A program made the translations under genes and the position numbers. A DNA stretch of 64,000 bases. It comes from Luteolibacter luteus. GTDB lineage: Bacteria > Verrucomicrobiota > Verrucomicrobiia > Verrucomicrobiales > Akkermansiaceae. Below, piece by piece: positions 9,850 to 19,525 of the stretch (positions within the stretch are counted from its first letter, which is position 1; every line of letters starts with the position of its first letter). The stretch is from positions 2,480,001 to 2,544,000 of the forward strand of contig NZ_CP051774.1 in NCBI RefSeq assembly GCF_012913485.1, in the 5' to 3' direction. The notes under the pieces were generated by a model. It was not told the origin of the DNA, made no database searches, and saw only the letters and a list, made by a program, of their open reading frames with translations.

Positions 9850-9992
9850 GGAAGCAGCGGTCTGGGACCGCCGGGCTTGCACGATGTTGGCCGTAAGTAC
9901 CTGAGCCTCCGGTTTTTCGGATTGGGTTTTCCGGAGACCACGCGGTCGACGTTTCCATGAAAAGCATCCGGCGGTTTCAGACCGCTGCTTCC
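9850..9992. repeat. MITE-like element with about 26-bp inverted ends
   Basis: The left end (from 9850) and the reverse complement of the right end (to 9992) both read GGAAGCAGCGGTCTG, then two variable bases, then ACCGCCGG. The 143-base unit fits exactly between two convergent stop codons (9832 and 9994). It contains no gene and no T-run. Either a small non-autonomous mobile element or a long-stem convergent transcription barrier. Confidence 0.6.
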
Positions 9993-9993
9993 G

Positions 9994-11292
9994 TCACTCC
10001 TCCTTCGCCCAGCGCTTGCGTTCGCCTTCGATCCTGGCGCGGGCGCTCTCCCGGAATGACTCATCCTCGATCTTGTCGAGGATCGCTCCCCAAGCGTCCT
10101 CGTTCTCTCCGCCGTCCATCGTAAAGAGCGCTTGCTCTGCATAGGCGGTGTCCCGGAGCGCCGCGTCCGGAAGCTTGGGAATCTCGCTTTCCCAATTATT
10201 GCCGAGATCGAAGACCCAGCGCCGGGCCCCAAGATCGCGGAGGAGCCTACCTGCTCCTTCGTCCGGAAACCTCAGAGCCCACTCCGCCCAACTCATCTTC
10301 GGCTGGCCATCCGGATCGCCGGCGACTTGCATCTCCACGGTCAAGACCAGGTCCCGGCCAATAATCGGACGCATTCCGAGAAAGTCGGTACCAATCGCGC
10401 GCTCAAGTGCAGCCTCCCACTCGGAATCACCTTCCTTCCATCCCCACCAATCTTCCCGATTGAGAGTTTCCAGGACCTTCATCATCTCGCTGTCGGACGC
10501 GTTCTCGCGTAAGCCCGCCACCATGAATTGAGCAGCTGGAAGACGGACCGCGTCTGGAAGATCCGCGATCTTTTCAGTCCTCCCGGGATAATCGTCATGG
10601 AGGGAAGCAAAGGCCTCTCCCGCTTCTTTGGCTGGCACGCTTTCCCCGAGATCGTGCAGCCAGGCAGAGTATTCGCTGACGCGTTCCCGGGATAGCAATG
10701 CCGAGGCGGCACCCGCGAAGGCATCCTTCCAGTGTACCGAGTTACTCAAGAACGTCAGGCCTCGATAGAAGTCGGGATCCTTGGCCATCGCGGTGCTGAC
10801 GACATGTCCCATCACCCTTTTCGGAACCGCCGGATCGTTGAGAAGCAATGCCATGATCTGCCGGGGATCTCCACTTTCCGCGAGTTGATTCCACGCATCG
10901 GAGTTACCGGTTCTACGAGCATAGCGGATCAAGGACTCCGGATCGCGACGCGCCAATTCGGCGAACAACTCATCCATGTGGTGATCCCTGCCGGGCCACG
11001 GTTGATCATCCAGCGCCTCCAAGAAACCCAGCGGATCTTCGCTTCTCCAATCATCGAGTAGCGATCGCTTCAACCAAGCGCGATCCTCCGCAGTCATTGA
11101 TAGGCGGGCCATCTCCTCCAGCATCTCGCCCCTCGTCGGAGCTTCGATCCGGTCTCTGGATCTGGACATCGCCGGGACGGACAGCTCCCCACGCGTTGAG
11201 GTCCCGCGCTTATCGGAAGCAGCCAGCATCACGGCGGCAAGATATCCGCCACCCAGCGTCAACAGATGAAGAGCGAGACCAGCCCGATTCAT
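9994..11292 (-). CDS. Helical-repeat protein, second gene of a coupled pair
   Basis: 432 residues. The N-terminus (LALHLLTLGGGYLAAVMLAAS) is one membrane segment or signal. The body is helical and Trp/Asp-rich, with weaker copies of the 'DP..A' repeat (RSEDPLGFLEAL, RRDPESLIRYARR). The start codon overlaps the stop of the upstream paralog as ATGA, which points to translational coupling and stoichiometric production. Same layout as the pair at 19875-23506. Function unknown; probably envelope-located. Confidence 0.7.
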   Translation of the reverse strand: MNRAGLALHLLTLGGGYLAAVMLAASDKRGTSTRGELSVPAMSRSRDRIEAPTRGEMLEEMARLSMTAEDRAWLKRSLLDDWRSEDPLGFLEALDDQPWPGRDHHMDELFAELARRDPESLIRYARRTGNSDAWNQLAESGDPRQIMALLLNDPAVPKRVMGHVVSTAMAKDPDFYRGLTFLSNSVHWKDAFAGAASALLSRERVSEYSAWLHDLGESVPAKEAGEAFASLHDDYPGRTEKIADLPDAVRLPAAQFMVAGLRENASDSEMMKVLETLNREDWWGWKEGDSEWEAALERAIGTDFLGMRPIIGRDLVLTVEMQVAGDPDGQPKMSWAEWALRFPDEGAGRLLRDLGARRWVFDLGNNWESEIPKLPDAALRDTAYAEQALFTMDGGENEDAWGAILDKIEDESFRESARARIEGERKRWAKEE

Positions 11293-12716
11293 CGTTCCTC
11301 CCGGGTGGCGCCGCTGGGAACGACAGCTTTCAGAACCGAGTCCGCCGGCAATCGAGAGAGCGCATCTTCAGCTTCAGCCGGAGCTGACCTCAACCAATCC
11401 TTGAATCTCTCATCCAGCCCTATCTCACCGAAGTCCGTTGAAGGATCCATTGGCAGATGCTCCATCAGGAAAGCGAGGCGACTGCACCTTGGATCTTCGG
11501 ACCTTAGAATGACCTCGGTGGAAGCACGGAGAAACTTGTCCTTCGGAAGCTTGCTAGCAGCCCACTCCAGTGCGGCTTCCGGATGATGAGGGGCGATGGC
11601 CTTGAAAAGCGCGATCACGAAGGCCTCTTGCTCGGATTCCGCCCCCGGCACTCGGACCAGGATCCGCGAGTGCAAGGTGGATGCGTCGATCTCCCCCCGC
11701 CTAAGAAGCTCCGGGTAATCCCTTTCTTCAACAAGCGCATCTTCTAGGATCTCGCCAAGGTCGGGCTGTGGGATCCCGAGGCTGGACTCTCGTGGTGGGG
11801 TTACTTCCGTCGAGGCCGAGATACTGGCAAGTAATGCGGGCCTTAATTTTTCAAAGTCTCCGAGATCCCGGGACATCAGCGCCGATGAAAATTCTTCCGA
11901 CCAGACCTCGCCATCGTTATCTTCGCTCGCGAGGTTCTCAAGGATCCCCCTCCGAAGCTGCGGGTCCGCTTCGACCATCAGAAACCCTACCGCTTCCGCG
12001 GCATCAGCGGGCTGCCAGTAATCTCTGAAGCCGCTGACTAGAAGGCGTTGCTGCCCAGAGTCGATTTTCAGGAATAGATCCTGCAAATCCCTCAAACTGT
12101 CGCTCATTGCGAGGAGCCGAGCGTGATGGAGAAGCATGTTGTCGCCAAAGGTCGAAGATCTCTCCGGATGCTTCAGCTGAGCAGCGACTTCCTCTGCCGG
12201 CAAAATCCTGGTAACCCCGGACTCGATCACCCACTCGAGGACATCGGGGAACTTGGCCATCTCGTCGAATGCTTCGACCGGATTCCGTCGATGCCATTCG
12301 AGAAAAATCGCCGCCAAGGTCCTCATGTCGGGAGCGCTGTCCTCAAGATTCCTCGATACCTCGCTTTTTAAATCCGGGACATTTCTCAGCTTTTCGGCAA
12401 GCGATCTCAACTTCAGGAGATCTTCCCCAAAACCTGCGAGCTGTTCCTTCCGCGCTGCCCGCCGTTCGGATCCCCTCTCACGAGGCGTGAGCGAACGCGG
12501 CTCTTCTATATACGATGGCTCGCGGGCTTGCGGCGCTTCTTTCAAGCGCTCCCGGACGGTTTCGCGGACGAACTCCCTGCGGGCGGCATAGGAGACTTCT
12601 CTCGTGCCTGAAAGAGCTGCCCCGTGTTTCTCCTCCTGATGCGTCACAGCCCAGAGACCCGCTCCCAACGTGGCGGAAAGAAGAAGGGGAGCGAAGCGCA
12701 ACACTCGCGGAAGCAT
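11289..12716 (-). CDS. Helical-repeat protein, first gene of a coupled pair
   Basis: 475 residues. N-terminal signal/anchor (FAPLLLSATLGAGLWAV), then a highly charged Arg/Glu-rich linker (about residues 30-90), then helical repeats such as WHRRNPVEAFDEMAKFPDVLEW and PHHPEAALEWAASKLP. The latter is close to the family core 'DP.AAL.WA'. It overlaps the downstream paralog by ATGA. No catalytic motif. A divergent start is 89 bases from the molybdopterin oxidoreductase gene. Confidence 0.7.
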   Translation of the reverse strand: MLPRVLRFAPLLLSATLGAGLWAVTHQEEKHGAALSGTREVSYAARREFVRETVRERLKEAPQAREPSYIEEPRSLTPRERGSERRAARKEQLAGFGEDLLKLRSLAEKLRNVPDLKSEVSRNLEDSAPDMRTLAAIFLEWHRRNPVEAFDEMAKFPDVLEWVIESGVTRILPAEEVAAQLKHPERSSTFGDNMLLHHARLLAMSDSLRDLQDLFLKIDSGQQRLLVSGFRDYWQPADAAEAVGFLMVEADPQLRRGILENLASEDNDGEVWSEEFSSALMSRDLGDFEKLRPALLASISASTEVTPPRESSLGIPQPDLGEILEDALVEERDYPELLRRGEIDASTLHSRILVRVPGAESEQEAFVIALFKAIAPHHPEAALEWAASKLPKDKFLRASTEVILRSEDPRCSRLAFLMEHLPMDPSTDFGEIGLDERFKDWLRSAPAEAEDALSRLPADSVLKAVVPSGATREER

Positions 12717-12805
12717 GAGCCACCATGCAAGCGGGTTTGCATGAGATGTTCAAGTTCGGCCGCCTTTCCTTTTGCGGCCCGCGCGGCAGCCGCTAGCTTG
12801 GGTCT

Positions 12806-15046
12806 GTGAGTGAAGCGTTCAAGGAGCCGAAGACAGGGGCCGCGGGAATGCGGGCGGTGGTGGAGGCGATGAAGCAAACCATCGGCAAAGCCGGGCTGGG
12901 ACGCGGCACCAAGGCGCTGCTGGAACTCAACCAGATGGGCGGCTTCGATTGCCCGAGCTGCGCGTGGCCGGACCCGGATCATCATCGCTCGGTCGCCGAA
13001 TTTTGCGAGAACGGCGCGAAGGCCGTGGCGTCGGAAGCGATGAAGCATACGATCGGCCGGGATTTCTTCGCGAAACATTCCGTGGCTGAACTGATGGGGC
13101 AGACGGATGCCTGGCACGATCTTCAGGGCCGCTTGGGAGAACCGATGCTGCTGACGGAGGGCGCGAGCCACTACGAGCCGGTGAGCTGGGATGAAGCCTT
13201 CGCGATGATCGCGGAGGAACTTCACGGACTGGCCTCGCCGAACGAAGCCATCTTTTACACCTCCGGCCGGGCGAGCAACGAGGCGGCCTTCCTCTACCAA
13301 CTCTTCGTGCGGGCCTATGGGACGAACAATCTGCCCGATTGCTCGAACATGTGCCACGAGTCGAGCGGGCTCGCTTTGAAGGAAGCTATCGGCGTCGGCA
13401 AAGGCACCGTGACACTTGATGATTTCCTGGAGGCCGAAACCATCATCTGCGTGGGGCAGAACCCCGGGACCAATCACCCGCGCATGCTCAGCACGCAGGA
13501 ACTGGCGGTGAAGAAGGGCGCGAAGCTGGTGGCGATCAATCCGCTCAAGGAGGCAGGCCTACTTTCCTTCATGCAGCCACAGCATCTCACCGGGTTGTTG
13601 GGAAGGGGCACGGCTCTCGCCTCGACCTATCTGCAGGTAAAGGTGAACGGCGACATGGCGCTCTTTCGGGGCATCGCCAAGTCCCTGATCGCGGCAGGAA
13701 ATACCGACAAGGATTTCATCAGGCGCCACGCTTCCAACTACGAAGAATATCGTCGATCCGTCGAAGAGACTTCTTGGGACGAGATCGAGGCGCTATCCGG
13801 AATCGATCGGCTGGAGATCGAGTCGCTCGCCCTCAGCATCTCCTCAGGCAGCAACAAGCTGATCACTTGCTGGGCAATGGGGCTGACCCAACACCGCAAC
13901 GCCGTCGCCACCATCCGCGAGATCGCGAATGTCCACCTGCTACTGGGAGCGGTGGGCAAGCCGGGAGCAGGCCTCTGCCCAGTGCGGGGCCACAGCAACG
14001 TGCAGGGGGATCGCACGGTAGGCATCTTCGAAAAGATGCCGGAAAGTTTTTTGGCCGCCTTGGAACGACAGGCAGGCGTCCCCATCCCGCGGGCGCATGG
14101 CTTCGATACGGTAGCCTCGATCCTCGCGATGAAGGAAGGGCGCGGAAAGGTATTCTTCGCACTGGGCGGCAATTTCGCTCAAGCGACGCCGGACACGGCT
14201 TTCACCGCTGAAGCACTGCGCCGATGCCGCCTGACCTGCCATGTCTCAACCAAGCTGAACCGCAGCCACTTGATCCACGGCCGCCGCGCCTTGATCCTGC
14301 CATGCCTGGGGAGGAGCGAGCGCGATGAGGGGCCCCTAGGGCCACGCTTTGTGACGACGGAGAACTCGATGGGCGTCGTGCAATCCTCCCAAGGCAAGCT
14401 TTCTCCCGCTTCTGAAGACCTGCTGAGTGAAACGGAAATCGTTGCCCGTTTGGCTGAAGTGACACTCGGTGATCGCGGTGCCGTCCGATGGCGCTGGCTG
14501 GCGGAGGATTACGATCGCATCCGAAATTGGATCGAGGCGGTGGTCCCTGGCTTCGACCGCTACAATGATCGGGTCCGCGAACATGGCGGCTTCTACCTGC
14601 CGAATGCCGCCAAGGAGCGCCGCTGGAACACGGAAAACGGAATGGCGAACTTCTCCGCCGCATCCATCGACGCCTTTGAAGTCAAGCCGGGGCGTTACCT
14701 CCTGCAGACCCTGAGAAGCCACGACCAGTTCAACACCACGGTCTATGGCCTGGACGATCGCTACCGAGGCATTTCGGGCATGCGGGACATCATTTTCCTC
14801 AATCCGGAAGATCTGAACGTCCTCGGTGTGAAGCCCGGCCAGCGGGTGGATGTGACCAGCCATTGGGAGGATGGCGAGCGACACTTGAACGGCTTTCGCG
14901 CGATTCCCTACGAGATGCCGCGCGGCTTGGCAGCGGCCTACTTCCCGGAGGCGAACGTGCTGGTGCCAGTAGGCCATGTGGCAAAGGGTAGCAATACCCC
15001 CGCAAGCAAAAGCATCGAGGTGAGCATCACACCGTCACGAGGATGA
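12806..15046 (+). CDS. FdhF/YdeP-type molybdopterin oxidoreductase
   Basis: 746 residues from a GTG start, matching the length of the YdeP-like 'formate dehydrogenase alpha' group (TIGR01701-type). The start of the core, MGGFDCPSCAWPDP (Cys49, Cys52), is typical of that group. It continues with the molybdopterin domains (YTSGRASNEAAFLYQL, NMCHESSGLAL, CVGQNPGTNHPRML, GHSNVQGDRTVG) and a C-terminal dinucleotide-binding domain (TLRSHDQFNTTVYG). Members bind bis-MGD; the physiological substrate is unsettled, and E. coli YdeP is tied to acid resistance. The activating factor FdhD lies 3 kb downstream on the opposite strand. Cytoplasmic, no Tat signal. Confidence 0.9.
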   Translation: MSEAFKEPKTGAAGMRAVVEAMKQTIGKAGLGRGTKALLELNQMGGFDCPSCAWPDPDHHRSVAEFCENGAKAVASEAMKHTIGRDFFAKHSVAELMGQTDAWHDLQGRLGEPMLLTEGASHYEPVSWDEAFAMIAEELHGLASPNEAIFYTSGRASNEAAFLYQLFVRAYGTNNLPDCSNMCHESSGLALKEAIGVGKGTVTLDDFLEAETIICVGQNPGTNHPRMLSTQELAVKKGAKLVAINPLKEAGLLSFMQPQHLTGLLGRGTALASTYLQVKVNGDMALFRGIAKSLIAAGNTDKDFIRRHASNYEEYRRSVEETSWDEIEALSGIDRLEIESLALSISSGSNKLITCWAMGLTQHRNAVATIREIANVHLLLGAVGKPGAGLCPVRGHSNVQGDRTVGIFEKMPESFLAALERQAGVPIPRAHGFDTVASILAMKEGRGKVFFALGGNFAQATPDTAFTAEALRRCRLTCHVSTKLNRSHLIHGRRALILPCLGRSERDEGPLGPRFVTTENSMGVVQSSQGKLSPASEDLLSETEIVARLAEVTLGDRGAVRWRWLAEDYDRIRNWIEAVVPGFDRYNDRVREHGGFYLPNAAKERRWNTENGMANFSAASIDAFEVKPGRYLLQTLRSHDQFNTTVYGLDDRYRGISGMRDIIFLNPEDLNVLGVKPGQRVDVTSHWEDGERHLNGFRAIPYEMPRGLAAAYFPEANVLVPVGHVAKGSNTPASKSIEVSITPSRG

Positions 15047-15211
15047 TGTCATAGCTCTCTTGATCGGGCTGGCGAGGCGGCAGCGATAGCCGAGAAGTTC
15101 TGCCGGCTGTTCCTTCCCAAAAGATGATCTTTGGCCGATCGAAAAGGGCGACTGTCGTGAAAGGAAATGCCCGTTGCAAAGCACTTCGGGCAGTGCAAGC
15201 GTGCCAGTCCC

Positions 15212-16588
15212 ATGAGAGCGCGGGGTCATTCCGGGCGCCGCTATTGGAGACTCCTTCCCAAGACCATCCACGGGCGCATTTGGACCATCTGTGGTGGATG
15301 CCTGCTCCTCCTGCTGGCAATCGCCGGCATCATCGCCAGCAGCCTCTGGATCGAGGACCGGCACCCTTCGGATGATCCTCAACGAGTTCTTTTCCCGAGC
15401 TTCCAGAGAATGGTAACGCGTCCTGTCGTGCAAACGATCAGCCGGGGAGTCGAAGCGCGATTCCGAAGGCACATGGAAGGAAAATTCATGAAGACCGGCC
15501 TCTCGCTGGAAGAAACCATCACGCTGTTTCTGGACGAGAGCACCGATCTTCACCAGCGCCGCTTTCATGTGTACCGACTGGCCCGGGAAGGCACTCCTGA
15601 ATCCATTGCCGCCCTTCGAAAGATCTTCGATTCCGCGCCTGCCGGGCACAAGATCTACATGGCGGGCCTAATTGGACGAAGCGGCAATCCCCACGCCAAA
15701 GATTGGCTTAAACCCCTCCTTAGCGATCCCAATGAAGCTATCGTTCGGGCTGCGATCCGCGGCTTGGGAGTTCTGGGAGGCGACGATGTTTCCCGGAAGC
15801 TCGACTTGATACTCAAAGATGGGACCCGCCCCCAAGCAGTGCGGGTCCAAGCCGCGATCACACTCGGATCCATGGGATCTGCAGCAGCCACAGATGCGTT
15901 ACTGGAGGCCTTCTCGGAAAACCCTTCGGACGAATTGATGGCGGAGATCCTTCATGGCTTGGGCAAGACCAGATACCATGAAGTCGCACCGGTCTTCGAG
16001 ACACTCATCGCTTCAAGGGAAGCGCCGCTAGAACTCCGCGCAGTGGCAGTGGAAGCTTTGTCCGAATCGTCGAGCGATGCCATTCCTTACCTCATTGAAG
16101 TGGCCGGCCATCATGAGGAACCGGATCTTCGCGCTTCTGCAGCGTGGGCCGTTAGCGCCCATGGTTCCGCGGGTTATCTCGCGCCGCGCTTGATGGATCT
16201 AGCAGAAACAGAGCCGGAAGCCGAGGTGAGGCGCAGGCTTTATGAAGCGATGCTGTCGCAAGCTTCCCTGCCTGCGGACCGGGTGCTGTCCGCAGCGCTG
16301 AAAGAGGATGAGCCCGCAACAAGGATCGCGGGTTTCAATGCGGCCGGCCAGGTGGCAGGGCGAATGCCCGGCTCCAAAGCAGCAGCTGTCTTCGACGCCG
16401 AAATCATCCCCGAACTTCTTCGCACGGCGAACCAGCCGAACAGCCTGAATCTCCGGATGCGCGCCGTTTTCGCGCTCCGCCGGGCGAACACTCCGGCCGC
16501 GCGACAGGCGTTGAAGACGCTTTCCCATTGTGACGCGCCGCAAATCTCAACCGCGGCGAGAAACGGCTTGAGGACCTCAAACCCTTGA
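15212..16588 (+). CDS. HEAT-repeat protein with N-terminal membrane anchor
   Basis: About 458 residues from the ATG at 15212; the frame is open to 15167 but that extension is Cys/Lys-rich and looks non-coding. One membrane segment (WTICGGCLLLLLAIAGIIASSLWI). The rest is a regular HEAT/PBS-lyase-like solenoid, for example AVRVQAAITLGSMGSAAATDALLEAFSE and EPDLRASAAWAVSAHGSAGYL. Such solenoids bind protein partners. The stop overlaps a possible TTG of the next gene and lies 5 bases before its ATG, so the two are coupled. Confidence 0.8.
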   Translation: MRARGHSGRRYWRLLPKTIHGRIWTICGGCLLLLLAIAGIIASSLWIEDRHPSDDPQRVLFPSFQRMVTRPVVQTISRGVEARFRRHMEGKFMKTGLSLEETITLFLDESTDLHQRRFHVYRLAREGTPESIAALRKIFDSAPAGHKIYMAGLIGRSGNPHAKDWLKPLLSDPNEAIVRAAIRGLGVLGGDDVSRKLDLILKDGTRPQAVRVQAAITLGSMGSAAATDALLEAFSENPSDELMAEILHGLGKTRYHEVAPVFETLIASREAPLELRAVAVEALSESSSDAIPYLIEVAGHHEEPDLRASAAWAVSAHGSAGYLAPRLMDLAETEPEAEVRRRLYEAMLSQASLPADRVLSAALKEDEPATRIAGFNAAGQVAGRMPGSKAAAVFDAEIIPELLRTANQPNSLNLRMRAVFALRRANTPAARQALKTLSHCDAPQISTAARNGLRTSNP

Positions 16589-16593
16589 ATGCC

Positions 16594-18174
16594 ATGAAGA
16601 CGATTCCTTCCTTACTCCGCCCGATTACAGCGGGCGCGATCCAAGTTCTCCCGAGCGCCGCGGCGCTTGCCGACGGCGCCGACAATTTCAACGACAACTC
16701 GAAGAGCGCCGTGAATTGGGGTACCGACGGCATTAGCGGAAATGGTGCCCTGACGGAAACTTCCCAGCGGTTGCAGTACACTTGCCCCACCGGGACATTC
16801 GACGACAGCGCCGAGCGCCCTTGGGAGCTCACCCGCTTTCCCTACAATGCAAACTGGGAAGTCCAGATTGACGCGGTGAACAACACCGCGCCTAGCCCTC
16901 CACTTCAGGTCAATAGCATGGGTATCCGTCTCCTTAGTCCCCACTCGGCAGGCGACTACCTTTATCACGAGTTCTACAATTCCGCGATCGGCGGGCCGTC
17001 CCGTCAGGGTGCCAATGCCGACATGACCTTCGGAGGCAGTTCCTTGGGCGGAGCCGATTCGAGCGAGCTGGCGGTCGATCGCATCGGCTTGCGCATGACT
17101 TGGGACAGCAAGACCAAGGTTCTCACGACCTATTACGACACGAATCTCGCAAACGGGTACCAATGGACGATTCTCGGGACATTCGGACTGGAGGGATCGG
17201 GCGGTGACGACGCGAATGCCAACTGGGGCCTCGCGGGCACGGACCAATTCTTTCTCTCGGTTTACGGCTTTTCCGCATTCATGAGCGTCCCCGCAGGTCA
17301 GATGCACCTGGATAATTTCAGTGAGACCGGCGGCGTGGGCGGCAGCGGGGGCACGCGCCCGCAACCTGTGGGAAACTTTCCTTTCGTCTTTCCCGGCGGG
17401 AATGCCGCCCTTACCCGGATCTTGAGTATTACCGGCAATTATCAGGGCATTTCTCCGAGTCCCGGCCAGCGGGCCTACTCGATCGACCTTGCGCAGGATG
17501 AATCCGGAAAGGTCTCCGCGATGGGAACCATGGAGGGTATCCTGGACGAGAATGGAAGTCCCACCATCGCGATGGACGTCGGCTCCGTGAAGACCGTGAA
17601 CGAGGAGCCGTTCGTTCAGCTCAAAGGTAGCTTCAAAGGGGAGCTGGACGGCCTGAGCACCCATTTCAAAGGGAATGCCAGCGTACCACTGGAGGTCGTC
17701 GATCTGGACCCGGGAGAACAAGGAATCCAAGGCAGCGGCAATTTCACGAGCAAGGTCGGTGGCGTGCCCTCTTCCGGAAAGAACATGCAGATCGAAGTGC
17801 CCGCCTCGCCGGAAGCCTTGGACAACCTGAAGCAGGATTGGTCCCTGGACCTCGATATCGCGCTCAAAGCCATCAACGGCAAGCAACGGACGGTGGCATC
17901 CGCCAAGCTCGTCCTGCCGAACGGCGACATCATCCAGTATCCGGAGAAGATCGTGAAATACTCGGAGCAGAAGGGCTATAGGATCACCTTCAAGAAAGGC
18001 ACGAACATTTCAGCCGATCCGGACGCTCCTGACAAAAAATCCACGGTGATCCTGACAGGCCTGCGATTCGAGAAGACCGGCGACTCATGGGAGCCGGTGG
18101 CAGGGACGATCACCTACAAATTCCTCGGCCAATCCGGAACCGAGAATCTCATGGAGTTTGTGCCACCTCCTTGA
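16594..18174 (+). CDS. Secreted beta-rich protein of unknown function
   Basis: 526 residues from ATG 16594; a TTG at 16585 is possible but the ATG gives the cleaner signal peptide (ending near AALADG). The N-terminal 230 residues open with DNFNDNSKS and behave like a concanavalin-type jelly roll seen in secreted Verrucomicrobial proteins (NWEVQIDAVN, GIRLLSP). A C-terminal beta region contains lipocalin-like strands (GNFPFVFPG, GYRITFKKGTN). No active-site motif. Its last 26 bases overlap the 3' end of the convergent fdhD gene. Confidence 0.7.
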   Translation: MKTIPSLLRPITAGAIQVLPSAAALADGADNFNDNSKSAVNWGTDGISGNGALTETSQRLQYTCPTGTFDDSAERPWELTRFPYNANWEVQIDAVNNTAPSPPLQVNSMGIRLLSPHSAGDYLYHEFYNSAIGGPSRQGANADMTFGGSSLGGADSSELAVDRIGLRMTWDSKTKVLTTYYDTNLANGYQWTILGTFGLEGSGGDDANANWGLAGTDQFFLSVYGFSAFMSVPAGQMHLDNFSETGGVGGSGGTRPQPVGNFPFVFPGGNAALTRILSITGNYQGISPSPGQRAYSIDLAQDESGKVSAMGTMEGILDENGSPTIAMDVGSVKTVNEEPFVQLKGSFKGELDGLSTHFKGNASVPLEVVDLDPGEQGIQGSGNFTSKVGGVPSSGKNMQIEVPASPEALDNLKQDWSLDLDIALKAINGKQRTVASAKLVLPNGDIIQYPEKIVKYSEQKGYRITFKKGTNISADPDAPDKKSTVILTGLRFEKTGDSWEPVAGTITYKFLGQSGTENLMEFVPPP

Positions 18175-18943
18175 AGCTGATGCGCCGCGCTCCCGCATAC
18201 ACCCGAAACTTCGGCGGCCTGAGAAAGGCGACCAAAGCTTGGCCGGATTTCTCTGCAAATTCCACCGCTAGCGAGGACGGCGCAGAAATCGCTGCGACAA
18301 GGGGAATTCCACCCGCCAAGGCTTTCTGCATGATCTCGAAGGAGACGCGACCCGAAACCATCAGGAAGCATTGGGTGAGATCAATTGCGGCGTTCAGGCA
18401 ATGGCCCAGCACCTTATCCACGGCATTGTGCCGGCCGATGTCTTCCCTTACCACAACCATCGTCCCTTCGCGGTCGAAGATCCCCGCGGCATGCAGCCCA
18501 CCGGTGCGGGAGAAGATTGATTGGTCCACCTCCAAGAGTGCCGGAGCTGAAAGCAGGACATCACTGGAGAAGACTCCGGAGCTTTCGAGAGGAGGAAGGA
18601 TTCCCGCCACGGCATCGATGGTCGCCTTTCCGCAGAGCCCGCAGGAAGAGGCACTGAAGACGTGACGAGTCAGCCGGGAGAAATCCACTTCCACGCCATC
18701 GGCCAGAAAAACGAGCGCGTGATTCTCCTTGGAGCCGGTATCGATCCTCCTGATCTGCGCCGCGGAAAGGATGACTCCTTCCGTCAGCAGGAATCCGAGC
18801 GCGAGCTCCTCGTCATGCCCCGGCGTGCGCATGGTGATCGCGACGGAATGGCCATCCACGACGATTTGCAGCGGTTCTTCCACCACGATCCGGTCGGGAA
18901 CCTCCTCGCCGGTCGCGTCAAATGCCATCACTTGCTTGTCCAT
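18149..18943 (-). CDS. fdhD: Formate dehydrogenase accessory sulfurtransferase FdhD
   Basis: 264 residues. Carries the family hallmark SCGLCGKA (Cys101, Cys104), the sulfur-relay cysteines, plus EEPLQIVVDG, PGHDEELALGFL and REDIGRHNAVDKVLG, all typical of FdhD. It passes sulfur from the IscS-type desulfurase to the bis-MGD cofactor, activating formate-dehydrogenase-like enzymes. The likely client is the YdeP-type oxidoreductase at 12806-15046. It overlaps by 26 bases the convergent secreted-protein gene at its 3' end. Start chosen at MDKQVMAF. Confidence 0.95.
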   Translation of the reverse strand: MDKQVMAFDATGEEVPDRIVVEEPLQIVVDGHSVAITMRTPGHDEELALGFLLTEGVILSAAQIRRIDTGSKENHALVFLADGVEVDFSRLTRHVFSASSCGLCGKATIDAVAGILPPLESSGVFSSDVLLSAPALLEVDQSIFSRTGGLHAAGIFDREGTMVVVREDIGRHNAVDKVLGHCLNAAIDLTQCFLMVSGRVSFEIMQKALAGGIPLVAAISAPSSLAVEFAEKSGQALVAFLRPPKFRVYAGARRISFKEVAQTP

Positions 18944-18967
18944 GCCCGGATGCTGGGTAAGCTCGGA

Positions 18968-19525
18968 ATGATGATCCGGAAAGCATCGATTGCGCTTCTC
19001 CTAAGTCTGCTGCTGGCGTGCTGTGCAGGACCGGCGAATCTGCACAAGGTGGACGACAAGGTCTGGCGCTCCGGCCAGCCGGCGCGCTACCAGTTCCGGG
19101 AGCTGAAAAAACAAGGGGTCGGGGAGGTGCTGTGCCTGCGGCGGTGGCACTCGGACATCGATGAGGCTCCCGGCATGGACCTGCATCATGTGAGGATGAA
19201 TGCGGGCAAGATCAAGGACGAGCAGATCGTGAGGGCCCTGCAGGCAATCCTCGCCGCGGACCAACCGATTCTGGTTCACTGCTTCCACGGCGCCGATCGC
19301 ACCGGAGCGGTGATCGCCATGTACCGGATGGTGGTGCAGGAATGGCCACGGCAGAAGGCGATCGATGAATTCATGGATCCGAAGTACGGCCACCACGCCG
19401 ACTACTTCCCGAACATCCGCGAGTATCTGGAGAAGGTGGACATCGGGAAGATCCGCCGCGAGGTCTTCACTTCTCCCGCTCCTCGATCAGATACTCACGC
19501 AGAGCTGCAACTCGGTCCTTCGTGA
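18968..19525 (+). CDS. Lipoprotein tyrosine phosphatase-like protein
   Basis: About 185 residues. Signal peptide with lipobox LLLAC (Cys18) means lipid anchoring. The phosphatase loop is VHCFHGADRTG (Cys105, Arg111), a perfect C-x5-R, preceded by VWRSGQP and GVGEVLCLRRWHSD. This is the arrangement of bacterial dual-specificity/PTP-like phosphatases. An open frame extends back to 18662, overlapping fdhD antisense, so the start must be near 18968-18971. The C-terminal 59 bases overlap the convergent DUF1311 gene. Substrate unknown, probably a phospho-ligand outside the cytoplasm. Confidence 0.8.
   Translation: MMIRKASIALLLSLLLACCAGPANLHKVDDKVWRSGQPARYQFRELKKQGVGEVLCLRRWHSDIDEAPGMDLHHVRMNAGKIKDEQIVRALQAILAADQPILVHCFHGADRTGAVIAMYRMVVQEWPRQKAIDEFMDPKYGHHADYFPNIREYLEKVDIGKIRREVFTSPAPRSDTHAELQLGPS

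Noticed and set aside
16612-17886. Long minus-strand open frame antisense to the secreted protein at 16594
   Set aside because: Shadow of the plus-strand gene with low-complexity Arg/Gly content.
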